A stretch of DNA of 64,000 nucleotides from Brevundimonas vesicularis (GTDB lineage Bacteria > Pseudomonadota > Alphaproteobacteria > Caulobacterales > Caulobacteraceae): positions 83,933 through 147,932 of the forward strand of contig NZ_JACHLJ010000004.1 in NCBI RefSeq assembly GCF_014204545.1, written 5' to 3'. Below are positions 24,766 to 33,399 of the stretch, piece after piece; within the stretch, counting starts at the first letter, position 1; the number at the start of each line of letters is the position of its first letter. The translations under genes and the position numbers were made by a program. Below the pieces are notes generated by a model. That model worked only from the letters and a program-made list of their open reading frames with translations. It did no database searches and was not told the DNA's origin.

Positions 24766-25758
24766 TCAGGACCATGGGCCCTTGGGCGCGGGGCCGGTCG
24801 GGGCGGGGGCGGCTTGCGGCTCGGCGGGTGCGGCGGCCGGGATCGCGGGCTGCGGACGGGCGTGGCCGCGCGGGTCGGCGTGGATCAGGATGTCGGCGGA
24901 GGGATACTGGGCCAGCACCCGGTTTTCGGCGGCGACGACGATGGCGTGTGCGGCGTCCAGCGTCTGGTGCGCGTCCAGGTCGACATGCATCTGGATCATC
25001 ATCACCTGACCAGACATGCGCGTGCGCAGCTGGTGCACGCCGAAGACCTGGAGGTCGGCCAGGACGGCCTTGGTGATGGCGGCGCGGTCGGCCTCGGGCA
25101 CGGCGCGGTCCAGCAGGTGGTCGGCGGCGGCCTTCAGCATGCCGGTCGCGCCCCAGAACAGCCAGACGGCGACGACGATGCCGGCCGCTGCATCCAGTCC
25201 CGGCGCGCCGAGGAAGGCGCCCGAGATCACCCCGATCAGCACCACGACGTTGGCGGCGAGGTCGGCGGCGTAATGGGCGCGGTCGCCGGCGACGGCGAGG
25301 GAGCCGGTCTTCTTCAGCGTCTGGGTCTGCATCCACACCAGCCAGGCGGTGATGGCGATGGCCGCAACCATGACGCCCGTAGCCCAGACGCCGGAGGTCA
25401 CGGGACGGGGGTCGAAGATGCGCTGCACCCCCTCCCAGGCGATGAAGATGGCCGAGGCGAAAACCAGCCCGGCCTGGACCAGGGCGGACAGGGCCTCGCC
25501 CTTGCCATGGCCATAGCGATGGTCCTCGTCAGCCGGCGCGGCGGCCCAGCGCACCGCGAAGAAGGTGGTCAGGGACGCCGCCAGATCCAGAACCGAATCC
25601 GCCAGGGTCGCCAGGATGGAGACTGAGCCTGAGGCGCCCAGCGCAAAGGCCTTCATCGCGATCAGCACCACCGCGACCCCGACCGACAGGCGGGTGATGC
25701 GGCGCGTGGCCAGATGGGCGTCGTCGAGCGAGGCGGGGGCGGGGGCGGGCGTCGTCAT
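24766..25758 (-). CDS. Cation diffusion facilitator (CDF) metal exporter
   Basis: A 330-residue inner-membrane protein with six predicted helices. Metal-site motifs are ADSVLDL in helix 2 (D-x3-D), HRYGHGKGEAL in the loop and AHYAADL in helix 5 (H-x3-D). A cytoplasmic domain follows (MHVDLDAHQTLDAAHAI). It exports divalent cations such as Zn, Fe or Mn in exchange for protons. The ATG at 25758 is preferred over a TTG 7 codons upstream. The last ~35 residues are Pro/Ala-rich. Confidence 0.9.
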   Translation of the reverse strand: MTTPAPAPASLDDAHLATRRITRLSVGVAVVLIAMKAFALGASGSVSILATLADSVLDLAASLTTFFAVRWAAAPADEDHRYGHGKGEALSALVQAGLVFASAIFIAWEGVQRIFDPRPVTSGVWATGVMVAAIAITAWLVWMQTQTLKKTGSLAVAGDRAHYAADLAANVVVLIGVISGAFLGAPGLDAAAGIVVAVWLFWGATGMLKAAADHLLDRAVPEADRAAITKAVLADLQVFGVHQLRTRMSGQVMMIQMHVDLDAHQTLDAAHAIVVAAENRVLAQYPSADILIHADPRGHARPQPAIPAAAPAEPQAAPAPTGPAPKGPWS

Positions 25759-25896
25759 TGTCGGCTTCTTCTCGCGCAATCGTGGCTGAAAGCCAACCGC
25801 TGGCCCAAACGGGTCGTTCCGTCAGAAACGATCATGCTCTAGGGGGAAGGCATCCGGGCGCGGCGCGTTCCGGGCGCATTGGTTTTCGAGGGTCTC

Positions 25897-26697
25897 ATGT
25901 CGGACTGGCTTGCCGCCATTATTCTGGGTCTGGTCGAGGGGCTCACCGAGTTCATTCCGGTCTCGTCCACTGGCCATATGCTGCTGCTGGGCCACTTCAT
26001 GGGCTTCGAGAGCGCGGGCAAGACGTTCGAGATCGTGATCCAGTTGGGCGCCCTGCTGGCCATCGTCAGCGTCTATTTCAAAAAGCTGTGGACCTTGGCG
26101 ACGCGCTGGCCCTTCGACGCCGAGGCGCGCCGGTTCCTGATCGGGCTTTTGGTCGCCTTCGCGCCGGCTGTCGTGATCGGTTTCCTGGCCTATGACTTCA
26201 TCAAGACGGTGCTGTTCGAGACGCCGCAGGTGGTGTGCATCGCCCTGATCGTCGGCGGGGTGATCCTGCTGCTGCTGGACCGGATGGACAAGAAGCCCCG
26301 CTGGCTGGACGCCGAGGCCTATCCGATGCGAATCTATTTCCTGATCGGCCTGTTCCAGTGCCTGGCCATGATCCCCGGCGTGTCGCGGTCCGGCGCCACC
26401 ATCGCCGGCGGCCTTCTGCTGAAGACCGACAAGCGGTCGGCGGCCGAGTTCAGCTTCTTTCTGGCCCTGCCCACCATGGGGGCGGCGGTGGCCTATGACC
26501 TGCTGAAGAACCACAAGACGCTGGATTTCAGCGACATCGGCCTGATCGTCGTGGGTTTCGTCGTGGCCTTCATCTCGGCGCTGGCGGTGGTGCGGTTCCT
26601 GCTGGATTTCGTCTCCAAGCGCGGCTTCGGCGTCTTCGCCTGGTGGCGGATCGTGGTTGGGGTCGTGGGTCTGGCGCTGTTGCAGGCGGGGTTCTGA
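25897..26697 (+). CDS. uppP: Undecaprenyl-diphosphatase
   Basis: A 266-residue integral membrane phosphatase (BacA family). Signature regions are [18 protein letters not shown] (about residues 15-32) and [16 protein letters not shown] (about residue 160). It dephosphorylates undecaprenyl diphosphate to recycle the lipid carrier for peptidoglycan. The ATG at 25897 gives the usual MSDWLAAI start. The next gene begins five bases after its stop. Confidence 0.93.
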   Translation: MSDWLAAIILGLVEGLTEFIPVSSTGHMLLLGHFMGFESAGKTFEIVIQLGALLAIVSVYFKKLWTLATRWPFDAEARRFLIGLLVAFAPAVVIGFLAYDFIKTVLFETPQVVCIALIVGGVILLLLDRMDKKPRWLDAEAYPMRIYFLIGLFQCLAMIPGVSRSGATIAGGLLLKTDKRSAAEFSFFLALPTMGAAVAYDLLKNHKTLDFSDIGLIVVGFVVAFISALAVVRFLLDFVSKRGFGVFAWWRIVVGVVGLALLQAGF

Positions 26698-26701
26698 GAC
26701 C

Positions 26702-27601
26702 ATGACCACACTTCTTTACGGCCGCCCGCCGGTCGTCTTCGATCCGCCCGGCGATGCAATCCAGACCTCGCCCCTGATCCCCGACTCGGCTGCGCTGGAG
26801 GCGCAGGAACCGGGCTCGGCCGATAGCGTCATGATCTACGCCCCGCCCGGCGTGCTGGAGCGGCGCTGTGTGCTGGCCCTGGCGCTGAAGGCGCTGAAGG
26901 TCGGCGGACGGCTGGATGTCATGGCGCCCAAGGACAAGGGCGGATCGCGCCTGGGCAAGGAGCTCAAAGGGTTCGGGCTCGAGGTCGCCGAGACGGCCAA
27001 GGCGCACCATCGCCGCTGCATCGTCATTCGGCCCGAAACGGTCGAGGGGTTGGACGAGGCTATCGCCGCGGGCGGACCGCAGATCGTGCCGGGACTGGAA
27101 GCCTGGTCGCAGCCCGGCGTATTCGCCTGGGACCGGATCGATCCGGGCTCGGCGCTGCTGGCCGAACATCTGCCGGCGATGAAGGGTGAGGGGGTGGATC
27201 TGGGCTGCGGCTATGGCGCGTTGTCGATCGTGGTGCTGCGCTCGCCTGCCGTGACCAAGCTGAAGATGGTCGATCTGGACCGCCGCGCCATCAAAGCCGC
27301 TCGCCGCAATATCGAGGACGACCGCGCCAAGGTTTGGTGGTCGGACGCCCGCACCCTGGAGGCCAAGGGCGACAAGGATTTCGTCGTCAGCAATCCGCCC
27401 TTCCACGACGGCGGGGCCGAGGACCGTCGGCTGGGTCAGGCCTTCATCCGCAAGGCGGCCGAGCTTCTGAAAAAGGGCGGCGTCGCCTGGGTCGTTGCCA
27501 ACCGGCACCTGCCGTATGAGGCCGAGTTGAATGCGGCGTTCAAGCGGGTGCGGCTGGTCGCCGAGGCGGGCGGCTACAAGCTGTTCGAGGCGGTGAAGTG
27601 A
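26702..27601 (+). CDS. Class I SAM-dependent methyltransferase, RsmC/RlmG-like
   Basis: 299 residues. The C-terminal Rossmann domain holds VDLGCGYGALSIVVL (SAM motif I, about residue 165) and VVSNPPFHDGG (the N-P-P-F catalytic motif of guanine N2 methyltransferases, about residue 231). The N-terminal half is a degenerate pseudo-methyltransferase domain, as in RsmC. The likely target is a guanosine in rRNA, 16S m2G1207 if it is RsmC. Close to uppP and directly before a pseudouridine synthase gene. Confidence 0.85.
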   Translation: MTTLLYGRPPVVFDPPGDAIQTSPLIPDSAALEAQEPGSADSVMIYAPPGVLERRCVLALALKALKVGGRLDVMAPKDKGGSRLGKELKGFGLEVAETAKAHHRRCIVIRPETVEGLDEAIAAGGPQIVPGLEAWSQPGVFAWDRIDPGSALLAEHLPAMKGEGVDLGCGYGALSIVVLRSPAVTKLKMVDLDRRAIKAARRNIEDDRAKVWWSDARTLEAKGDKDFVVSNPPFHDGGAEDRRLGQAFIRKAAELLKKGGVAWVVANRHLPYEAELNAAFKRVRLVAEAGGYKLFEAVK

Positions 27602-27603
27602 CC

Positions 27604-27645
27604 GCGCTCAAGCAGTCCGAAGGGCGGTAGCGCATGAAGAAAGTC
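27604..27645 (+). promoter_or_regulatory. Conserved hairpin leader motif, copy B (upstream of the rsuA-like gene)
   Basis: GCGCT (27604-27608) pairs with AGCGC (27629-27633), enclosing GTCC-GAA-GGGC (27615-27625). The hairpin ends on the base before the ATG, so it would contain or mask the ribosome binding region. Relative to copy A, two paired positions differ but the pairing is kept, a G-C becoming a T-G pair. The first codons of the gene (ATGAAGAAAGT) continue the match to copy A. Confidence 0.6.
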
Positions 27646-28386
27646 CCGACGTCGAGGGTCGATCGTCTGCTGGGCTCGATGGGCTATGGTTCACGCGCCG
27701 AGATGGCGCGGATGGCCAAGGCGGGCGGCATCGTGCTGGATGGGACGGACCTGACGGACGTGTCCAAACGTATCGCCGTGACGCCCGATCTGCCGAGCCG
27801 GATGGAGATCGATGGCGAGCCGCTGGATCCGGTGCAGGGTCTGGTGATCTTGCTGAACAAGCCGCTGGGCATGACCTGTTCTCATAAGGAAGAGGGGGCG
27901 CTGGTCTATGACATCCTGCCGGGACGGTGGCGGGCGCGCGATCCCGCCATCTCGACCATCGGACGGCTGGACAAGCAGACGACGGGTCTGCTGCTGCTGA
28001 CCGACGACGGCGATCTTCTGCACCGGGTGATTTCGCCCAAGCGCCACGTGGCCAAGGTTTACCGGGCGGGTCTGGCGCGGCCGCTGACCGGAAAGGAAGG
28101 CGCGCTGTTCGCTTCGGGCGAGCTTGTGCTGGAGGGCGAGGACAAGCCGTTGGCGCCGGCGGTGCTGGAGGTGGTGTCGCCGACCGAGGCTCTGCTGACG
28201 GTGACGGAAGGCCGCTATCACCAGGTGCGCCGGATGTTCGCCGCCTCCGGCAACCACGTCGAGACCCTGCATCGCGAACGGCTGGGGGGACTGGTCCTGC
28301 CCGCCGATCTGGCGCCCGGTCAGTGGCGGCTGGCGACGGCGAAGGAGGTCGCCTCGATCTTCACGGCGCCCGAGAGCCTGGATTGA
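27634..28386 (+). CDS. 16S rRNA pseudouridine synthase, RsuA-like
   Basis: 250 residues. An S4 RNA-binding domain at the N-terminus (VDRLLGSMGYGSRAEMARM) is followed by the RsuA/RluB/RluE catalytic domain, with the conserved aspartate in STIGRLDKQTTGLLLLT (about residue 113) and EGRYHQVRRMFAA. It isomerises uridine in rRNA, in RsuA U516. Its start codon is immediately preceded by the hairpin motif shared with rpmA. Confidence 0.88.
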   Translation: MKKVPTSRVDRLLGSMGYGSRAEMARMAKAGGIVLDGTDLTDVSKRIAVTPDLPSRMEIDGEPLDPVQGLVILLNKPLGMTCSHKEEGALVYDILPGRWRARDPAISTIGRLDKQTTGLLLLTDDGDLLHRVISPKRHVAKVYRAGLARPLTGKEGALFASGELVLEGEDKPLAPAVLEVVSPTEALLTVTEGRYHQVRRMFAASGNHVETLHRERLGGLVLPADLAPGQWRLATAKEVASIFTAPESLD

Positions 28387-28426
28387 AGCTCTTGACGCCT
28401 GCAAGATCGGACGCGCAGGTCGAGGG

Positions 28427-29068
28427 ATGACCACCAAGATCAAGATTTGCGGCCTGACCACGTCGGACACGCTGGACGTCGCCCTGCAGAGTGGGGCGGA
28501 CTTCGTGGGGGCGGTGGTGTTTCCCAAAAGCCCGCGCCATTTGGCGCCCGAAACCGCCGCCTCCCTGTTCGAGCGGGCGCGGGGGCGGGCGAAGATCGTG
28601 GCGGTGACGGTCGATCCCGACGACGCCATGCTGCAACAGATCGCCCGGACGCTGAGGCCCGATTTCATCCAACTGCATGGGTCGGAAACGGCGCAGCGGG
28701 CGGAACAGGTGCGGGCGCGGACGGGGGCGGGGGTGATCAAAGCCTTGCCCATCCGCCAGGCGGACGACTTCGCCGCCGCCGATGCGTGGGATGATCAGGC
28801 CGATCATCTGATGTTCGACGCCAAGCCTCCCGAGGGGTCGGCGCTGCCCGGCGGGGTGGGGCACAGCTTTGATTGGACCCTGCTGTCCGGTCGCGCCTTC
28901 CGCCGTCCGTGGTTCTTGGCGGGTGGTCTGAACCCGGACAATGTCGCCGAGGCGCTGAAGATGACGGGCGCGCCGATGGTCGATGTGTCCTCTGGCGTGG
29001 AAAGCGCGCCGGGTGTTAAGGACGCCGGCCGGATCGCGACCTTCATCCAAAACGCGCGCCGGTCGTAA
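28427..29068 (+). CDS. trpF: Phosphoribosylanthranilate isomerase
   Basis: A 213-residue TIM barrel. Landmarks are the KICGL start (residues 5-9), [14 protein letters not shown] and [12 protein letters not shown] near the C-terminus. It catalyses step 3 of tryptophan synthesis, N-(5-phosphoribosyl)anthranilate to CdRP. It is the first gene of the trpF-trpB-x-x-trpA-accD run. Confidence 0.93.
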   Translation: MTTKIKICGLTTSDTLDVALQSGADFVGAVVFPKSPRHLAPETAASLFERARGRAKIVAVTVDPDDAMLQQIARTLRPDFIQLHGSETAQRAEQVRARTGAGVIKALPIRQADDFAAADAWDDQADHLMFDAKPPEGSALPGGVGHSFDWTLLSGRAFRRPWFLAGGLNPDNVAEALKMTGAPMVDVSSGVESAPGVKDAGRIATFIQNARRS

Positions 29069-29085
29069 TTGCGACGCCTCTCCGC

Positions 29086-30348
29086 GTGAAAGTCGAAACC
29101 GTGAACGCCCAGACCTCCATCCAAGCCGCCGATCCCGCCCAGCCGCTGCCGAACGCCTATGCCTGGCCGGACGCGCAGGGTCGCTTCGGTCCGTATGGCG
29201 GTCAGTTCGTGGCCGAGACCCTGATGCCGCTGATCCATGAGCTGGACGCGGCCTACAAGGCGGCCAAGGCGGACCCCAGCTTCCAGGCCGAGCTGGATGG
29301 TTATCTGGAGCATTACGTCGGTCGCGAGAGCCCGCTGTATTTCGCCGAGCGCCTGACCGAACATTTCGGCGGGGCCAACATCTGGCTGAAGCGCGAGGAC
29401 CTGAACCATACGGGCGCGCACAAGATCAACAACTGCATGGGCCAGATCCTGCTGGCCCGTCGCATGGGCAAGACGCGCATCATCGCCGAGACCGGCGCGG
29501 GGCAGCACGGCGTCGCCTCGGCGACCGTGTCGGCGCGGTTCGGCCTGCCCTGCACGGTCTATATGGGCGCGGTGGACGTGGAGCGGCAGCAGCCGAACGT
29601 GTTCCGCATGCGTCTGCTGGGTTCGGAAGTCTTCTCCGTCACGGCCGGCGCCGCGACCCTGAAGGACGCGATGAACGAGGCGATGCGCGACTGGGTTACC
29701 AACGTCTCGGACACCTATTACATCATCGGCACGGCGGCAGGTCCGCACCCCTATCCGGCCATGGTGCGTGATTTCCAGTCGGTGATCGGCAAGGAGATCA
29801 AGAGCCAGTCGATGGCCCGGATGGGCAAGCTGCCCGAAGCGGTGGTCGCCTGCATCGGCGGCGGCTCGAACGCCATCGGCGCCTTCCACCCCTTCATCGA
29901 GGACGAGGCCGTGCGCCTGATCGGCGTCGAGGCGGCGGGCCACGGGCTGGATACGCCGGACCACGCGGCCTCGCTGAAGGGCGGTCGTTCGGGCGTGTTG
30001 CACGGCAACCGGACCTATCTGTTGCAGGACGAGGACGGCAATATCGTCGAGGGCCATTCGATCTCGGCCGGGCTGGACTATCCCGGCATCGGGCCCGAAC
30101 ACGCCTGGCTGCACGACATCGGCCGGGCCGAATATCGGTCGGCGACGGACAATGAGGCGCTGGAGGCGTTCCAGCTGTGCTCGAAGCTGGAAGGCATCAT
30201 CCCGGCGCTGGAACCAGCCCACGCGCTGGCGCGGACGGGCGAAGTGGCGCGCGAAGTCGGCAAGGGCGGCGACGTCGTCCTGCTGATGTCGGGGCGCGGC
30301 GACAAGGACATCTTCCAGGTCGCCAAACATCTGGGAGTGAACCTGTGA
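29086..30348 (+). CDS. trpB: Tryptophan synthase beta subunit
   Basis: A 420-residue PLP enzyme. The N-terminal [14 protein letters not shown], the cofactor lysine in HTGAHKINN (about residue 105), the [11 protein letters not shown] loop and the phosphate site [10 protein letters not shown] are all present. It condenses indole with serine. The start is GTG at 29086, and an internal GTG at 29101 is a weaker alternative. The final GTGA overlaps the next gene's start codon. Confidence 0.95.
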   Translation: MKVETVNAQTSIQAADPAQPLPNAYAWPDAQGRFGPYGGQFVAETLMPLIHELDAAYKAAKADPSFQAELDGYLEHYVGRESPLYFAERLTEHFGGANIWLKREDLNHTGAHKINNCMGQILLARRMGKTRIIAETGAGQHGVASATVSARFGLPCTVYMGAVDVERQQPNVFRMRLLGSEVFSVTAGAATLKDAMNEAMRDWVTNVSDTYYIIGTAAGPHPYPAMVRDFQSVIGKEIKSQSMARMGKLPEAVVACIGGGSNAIGAFHPFIEDEAVRLIGVEAAGHGLDTPDHAASLKGGRSGVLHGNRTYLLQDEDGNIVEGHSISAGLDYPGIGPEHAWLHDIGRAEYRSATDNEALEAFQLCSKLEGIIPALEPAHALARTGEVAREVGKGGDVVLLMSGRGDKDIFQVAKHLGVNL

Positions 30349-30818
30349 TCCGTACTCTTGTTGCGGCGACCGCCGTCCTGAGCCTGTCCGCCGCCGTTGT
30401 GCAGGCCCAGACGCCTACCCCGACGCCGGCCCCCGCTGCGCCGCAAGGCGGTCCGGCCGACGTCGGCCTGCTGCCCAGTGCCGAACTGTCGCCCGATTGC
30501 GGGGGGCTGAACAATCTGACGGGGCGGGCCTATTGCGTGACCGCGCAGCTGGGCCAGATCGGCGCTCTGGCCGACGCCTATATCGCCGATCTGGAAACCA
30601 AGAACTGGCTGGCCGCCGGCGGCGACGACAACCGCGTCGTCTTCATCAAGCGCCGCGAGGCCGGCGGCTGCGACGGCATGCAGATGGTCGCCTTCTACGA
30701 CACCACCAAGACCGCCGTCGCCGAACTGCCCGGCTATCTGGGCTTCGCCACCATTCCGGGCGACGTGTGCGCAGCTTCTGCGGCCGCGGCCCCAGCCGAC
30801 GGAACCGTGCCGCAATGA
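30345..30818 (+). CDS. Secreted protein of unknown function, trp-operon copy 1
   Basis: 157 residues, GTG start overlapping the trpB stop (GTGA). A signal peptide ends at VQAQ (about residue 22), followed by a Pro-rich linker. The mature domain has four cysteines, in DCGGL, AYCVTAQ, GGCDGM and GDVC. Its pattern Y-x-x-D...NW-x-x-GG...F-x-x-R...C...AFYD aligns with the next gene product, so the two are paralogues. No family recognised. Placement between trpB and trpA is unusual. Confidence 0.75.
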   Translation: MIRTLVAATAVLSLSAAVVQAQTPTPTPAPAAPQGGPADVGLLPSAELSPDCGGLNNLTGRAYCVTAQLGQIGALADAYIADLETKNWLAAGGDDNRVVFIKRREAGGCDGMQMVAFYDTTKTAVAELPGYLGFATIPGDVCAASAAAAPADGTVPQ

Positions 30819-31222
30819 TCGCGCTAGCCATGGCTGCTTTTATATTCGCCGGGTCAGAAGTTCTGTTGCCTGGGCAGGCTGACCTGCCCTTGATGCGAGG
30901 TGCTCGTCTTGCGCCCGAATGCGCCGAGGTGTTGCCAGCGGATCGGGAAGGCCCTGCTCTGACCTGTATCGCTGTGCCCATGCGTCGTGCGAACGATATG
31001 GTGTTCGCCTATAGTCGACAGGCTCAACGACAAGGCTGGCAGGATGCGGGCGGGGCGGCGAGCGCGCTTTTCCTGACCCGCCCGGCTACGCCCGAACGGT
31101 GTGCGCAGCGGCTGACACTAATAGCCTTCTGGGATCCCGCTCGCGCCGATCCTCCAGCGCCCAACGAAGACGTGTTCATCGGCATGGCCGTGGAGTCGCA
31201 AAACTGCAAGGAGGCGGGCTGA
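30815..31222 (+). CDS. Secreted protein of unknown function, trp-operon copy 2
   Basis: 135 residues, ATG overlapping the previous stop (ATGA). A short hydrophobic N-terminus could be a signal peptide or anchor. Four cysteines (ECAEV, LTCIAV, ERCAQR, QNC) line up with those of the preceding protein, as do GWQDAGG and LIAFWD. The sequence has diverged substantially. It is less GC-rich at its start than its neighbours. It couples to trpA by a TGATG overlap. Confidence 0.72.
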   Translation: MIALAMAAFIFAGSEVLLPGQADLPLMRGARLAPECAEVLPADREGPALTCIAVPMRRANDMVFAYSRQAQRQGWQDAGGAASALFLTRPATPERCAQRLTLIAFWDPARADPPAPNEDVFIGMAVESQNCKEAG

Positions 31223-32064
31223 TGACCACCGCCCGTATCGACGCGCGCTTCAAGGCGCTGAAGGCCGAGGGCCGTGCGGCCTTCATTCCTTATGTGATGG
31301 GCGGCGATCCGTCGCGCGAAGAGGCGTTGGCGATCCTGAACGGCCTGCCGGCTGCGGGCGCGGACATCATCGAACTGGGCTTTCCGTTCAGCGATCCGAT
31401 GGCCGAGGGGCCGCCGATCCAGCGGGCGGCGATCCGGGGCATGGCGGCGGGTTTCGGCCTGCGCTCGACCATGGATCTGGCCAGGGAATTCCGTCAGGGC
31501 GACGACGCGACGCCCATCGTGCTGATGGGGTATCTGAACCCGATCGAGAGCCTGGGCTATGACGCCTTCGCCGCCTATGCCGCCGACTGCGGCATCGACG
31601 GGCTGATCGTGGTGGACTGTCCGCCGGAAGAGGCCGGGCCGCTGATCGCGGCGCTGGACAAGGTGTCGATCTCGCTGATCCGCCTGGCGACGCCGACCTC
31701 TGACGACGACCGGCTGAAGATCGTGGTCCAGGGCACCTCGGGCTTCGTCTACTACGTCGCCGTCGCGGGCGTGACGGGCGTCAAGGAAGCGAACGCCGAC
31801 CTCGTCGCGCCGGCGGTTGAGCGGGTGCGCAAGGCCTCGGGCCTGCCGGTCGCGGTCGGCTTTGGGGTCAAGACGCCGGAACGGGCCGCCGAGATCGCCC
31901 GCGTCGCCGATGCGGTGGTCGTGGGCTCGGCCCTGGTGGATGAGGTGGCGGCGGCGCTGGAGGCGAACGAACCTGTTGCGCCGCGCGTTCTGGCCCGGGT
32001 GAGGGCGCTGGGTGATGCGGTTCGCTCCGTCGCCGCTAGTGCTTCCGTGGCGGAAACCGTCTAA
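31222..32064 (+). CDS. trpA: Tryptophan synthase alpha subunit
   Basis: A 280-residue TIM barrel. The catalytic glutamate is in ELGFPFSDPMAEGPPIQ (about residue 48, with the second acid in FSDP), loop 6 is VAGVTGVKE and the phosphate site is VGFGVKTPE. It cleaves indole-3-glycerol phosphate to indole, passed to TrpB. The start codon overlaps the upstream stop. Confidence 0.95.
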   Translation: MTTARIDARFKALKAEGRAAFIPYVMGGDPSREEALAILNGLPAAGADIIELGFPFSDPMAEGPPIQRAAIRGMAAGFGLRSTMDLAREFRQGDDATPIVLMGYLNPIESLGYDAFAAYAADCGIDGLIVVDCPPEEAGPLIAALDKVSISLIRLATPTSDDDRLKIVVQGTSGFVYYVAVAGVTGVKEANADLVAPAVERVRKASGLPVAVGFGVKTPERAAEIARVADAVVVGSALVDEVAAALEANEPVAPRVLARVRALGDAVRSVAASASVAETV

Positions 32065-32074
32065 GAGCGCCGGG

Positions 32075-32965
32075 ATGAACGACAAGACCAAGCCTCAGGA
32101 AAAGCGCGGCGGCTGGCTGAGCCGCTTTGCGCCCGGCGTCCGCAAGATCGTGTCTCGCCGCGACACCCCGGACAATCTCTGGGTCAAGGATCCCGACAGC
32201 GGCGAGATGCTGTATCGCTCGGACCTGGAGGCCGCCCTTTGGGTGACGCCGTCGGGCCGGCATATGCGCATCGATGCGCCGACCCGCCTGAAGGCCACCT
32301 TCGATGGCGGCGTCTTCCAGTCCATCGACACGCCGGACGTGCCCGAAGATCCGCTGAAGTTCTCGGACGGCAAATCCTACAAGGATCGCCTGAACGCCGC
32401 GCGCAAGGCGGCGGGCCGCAAGGACACCATGGCCATCGGCTATGGTTCGGTCGGCGGTCAGGACGCGGTCGTGATCGTTCAGGACTTCACCTTCATGGGC
32501 GGGTCGCTGGGTATGGCGGCGGGCGAGGCCTTCATCAAGGCGGCGCGCGAGGCGGTGAGCCGCAAGGTTCCGCTGGTCTGTTTCACCGCCGCCGGCGGCG
32601 CGCGGATGCAGGAGGGCGCCCTGTCGCTGATGCAGATGGCGCGCACCACCCTGGCGATCGAAGAGCTGAAGGACGCCAGACTGCCTTACGCCGTGGTCCT
32701 GACGGACCCGACGACGGGCGGGGTGACGGCCTCCTACGCCATGTTGGGTGATGTGCATCTGGCCGAACCGGGCGCCCTGATCGGCTTCGCCGGACCGCGC
32801 GTGATCGAGGCGACCATCCGCGAGAAGCTGCCGCCCGGCTTCCAGCGCGCTGAATATCTGCAGGAAAAGGGCATGGTGGACCGAGTCGTGACCCGCGCCG
32901 ACTTGCCGCGCACCCTGGGTCAGATCCTGTCCATGCTGATGGACGGCGCCCGCGCCGCCGCCTGA
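32075..32965 (+). CDS. accD: Acetyl-CoA carboxylase carboxyltransferase beta subunit, no zinc-ribbon cysteines
   Basis: 296 residues with the complete crotonase-like carboxyltransferase core (QDFTFMGGSLGMAAGEAFI, GARMQEG, PTTGGVTASYA). The N-terminal region equivalent to the zinc ribbon is present in sequence (LWVKDPDSGEMLYRSDLEAA then TPSGRHMRI) but all four cysteines are replaced. With AccA it transfers carboxyl from biotin to acetyl-CoA in fatty-acid synthesis. The order trpA-accD-folC is typical of alphaproteobacteria. Confidence 0.93.
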   Translation: MNDKTKPQEKRGGWLSRFAPGVRKIVSRRDTPDNLWVKDPDSGEMLYRSDLEAALWVTPSGRHMRIDAPTRLKATFDGGVFQSIDTPDVPEDPLKFSDGKSYKDRLNAARKAAGRKDTMAIGYGSVGGQDAVVIVQDFTFMGGSLGMAAGEAFIKAAREAVSRKVPLVCFTAAGGARMQEGALSLMQMARTTLAIEELKDARLPYAVVLTDPTTGGVTASYAMLGDVHLAEPGALIGFAGPRVIEATIREKLPPGFQRAEYLQEKGMVDRVVTRADLPRTLGQILSMLMDGARAAA

Positions 32966-33363
32966 GACCGCCTGAAGGGCCAGTCGATCGCGGTCGAGGC
33001 CCACAGGCACCACCAGACGATGACCGGCTGAAACAGCAGGCGCGGGCCGTGATAGGCCCAGCCTAACCCTGCGCCCGACGTCATAAAATTCACGGCATGC
33101 TGGATGTTGGCCGGGTAGACGCAGACGGCGTAGGCGGCCAGCGCCCAGCCGGCGGCGACCCGCAGGCGCGGGATCATCAGTCCCGCCGCGCCCAACAGTT
33201 CGGCGATCCCCGTCAGGGCCACGACAAGGACCGGCTGCGGAACCCACGCCGGCGTGATCCGCACGAAGGGGCCGGGGACCATCAGATGCAGCAGCCCTGC
33301 GCCCAAAAAGACGGCCGCAAGGACGAGGCGCGCCGCTGTTCTGATCTGCGGCCTGGAAGTCAT
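32920..33363 (-). CDS. DoxX family membrane protein
   Basis: A 147-residue protein with four hydrophobic helices. The segments AARLVLAAVFLGAGLLHLM and LTGIAELLGAAGLMIPRLR match the DoxX/SURF4-like family. Function is unclear in bacteria. It is convergent with accD and its 3' end overlaps accD by 46 bases; it is divergent from folC with a 36-bp gap. Confidence 0.75.
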   Translation of the reverse strand: MTSRPQIRTAARLVLAAVFLGAGLLHLMVPGPFVRITPAWVPQPVLVVALTGIAELLGAAGLMIPRLRVAAGWALAAYAVCVYPANIQHAVNFMTSGAGLGWAYHGPRLLFQPVIVWWCLWASTAIDWPFRRSQAAARAPSISMDRI

Positions 33364-33399
33364 GTCGCGGTTCTCGAAATCAGGGGGTAAAGGAGGCGG

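Noticed and set aside
28804..30330. A minus-strand open frame of 508 codons
   Set aside because: Antisense to trpF and trpB, both unmistakable.
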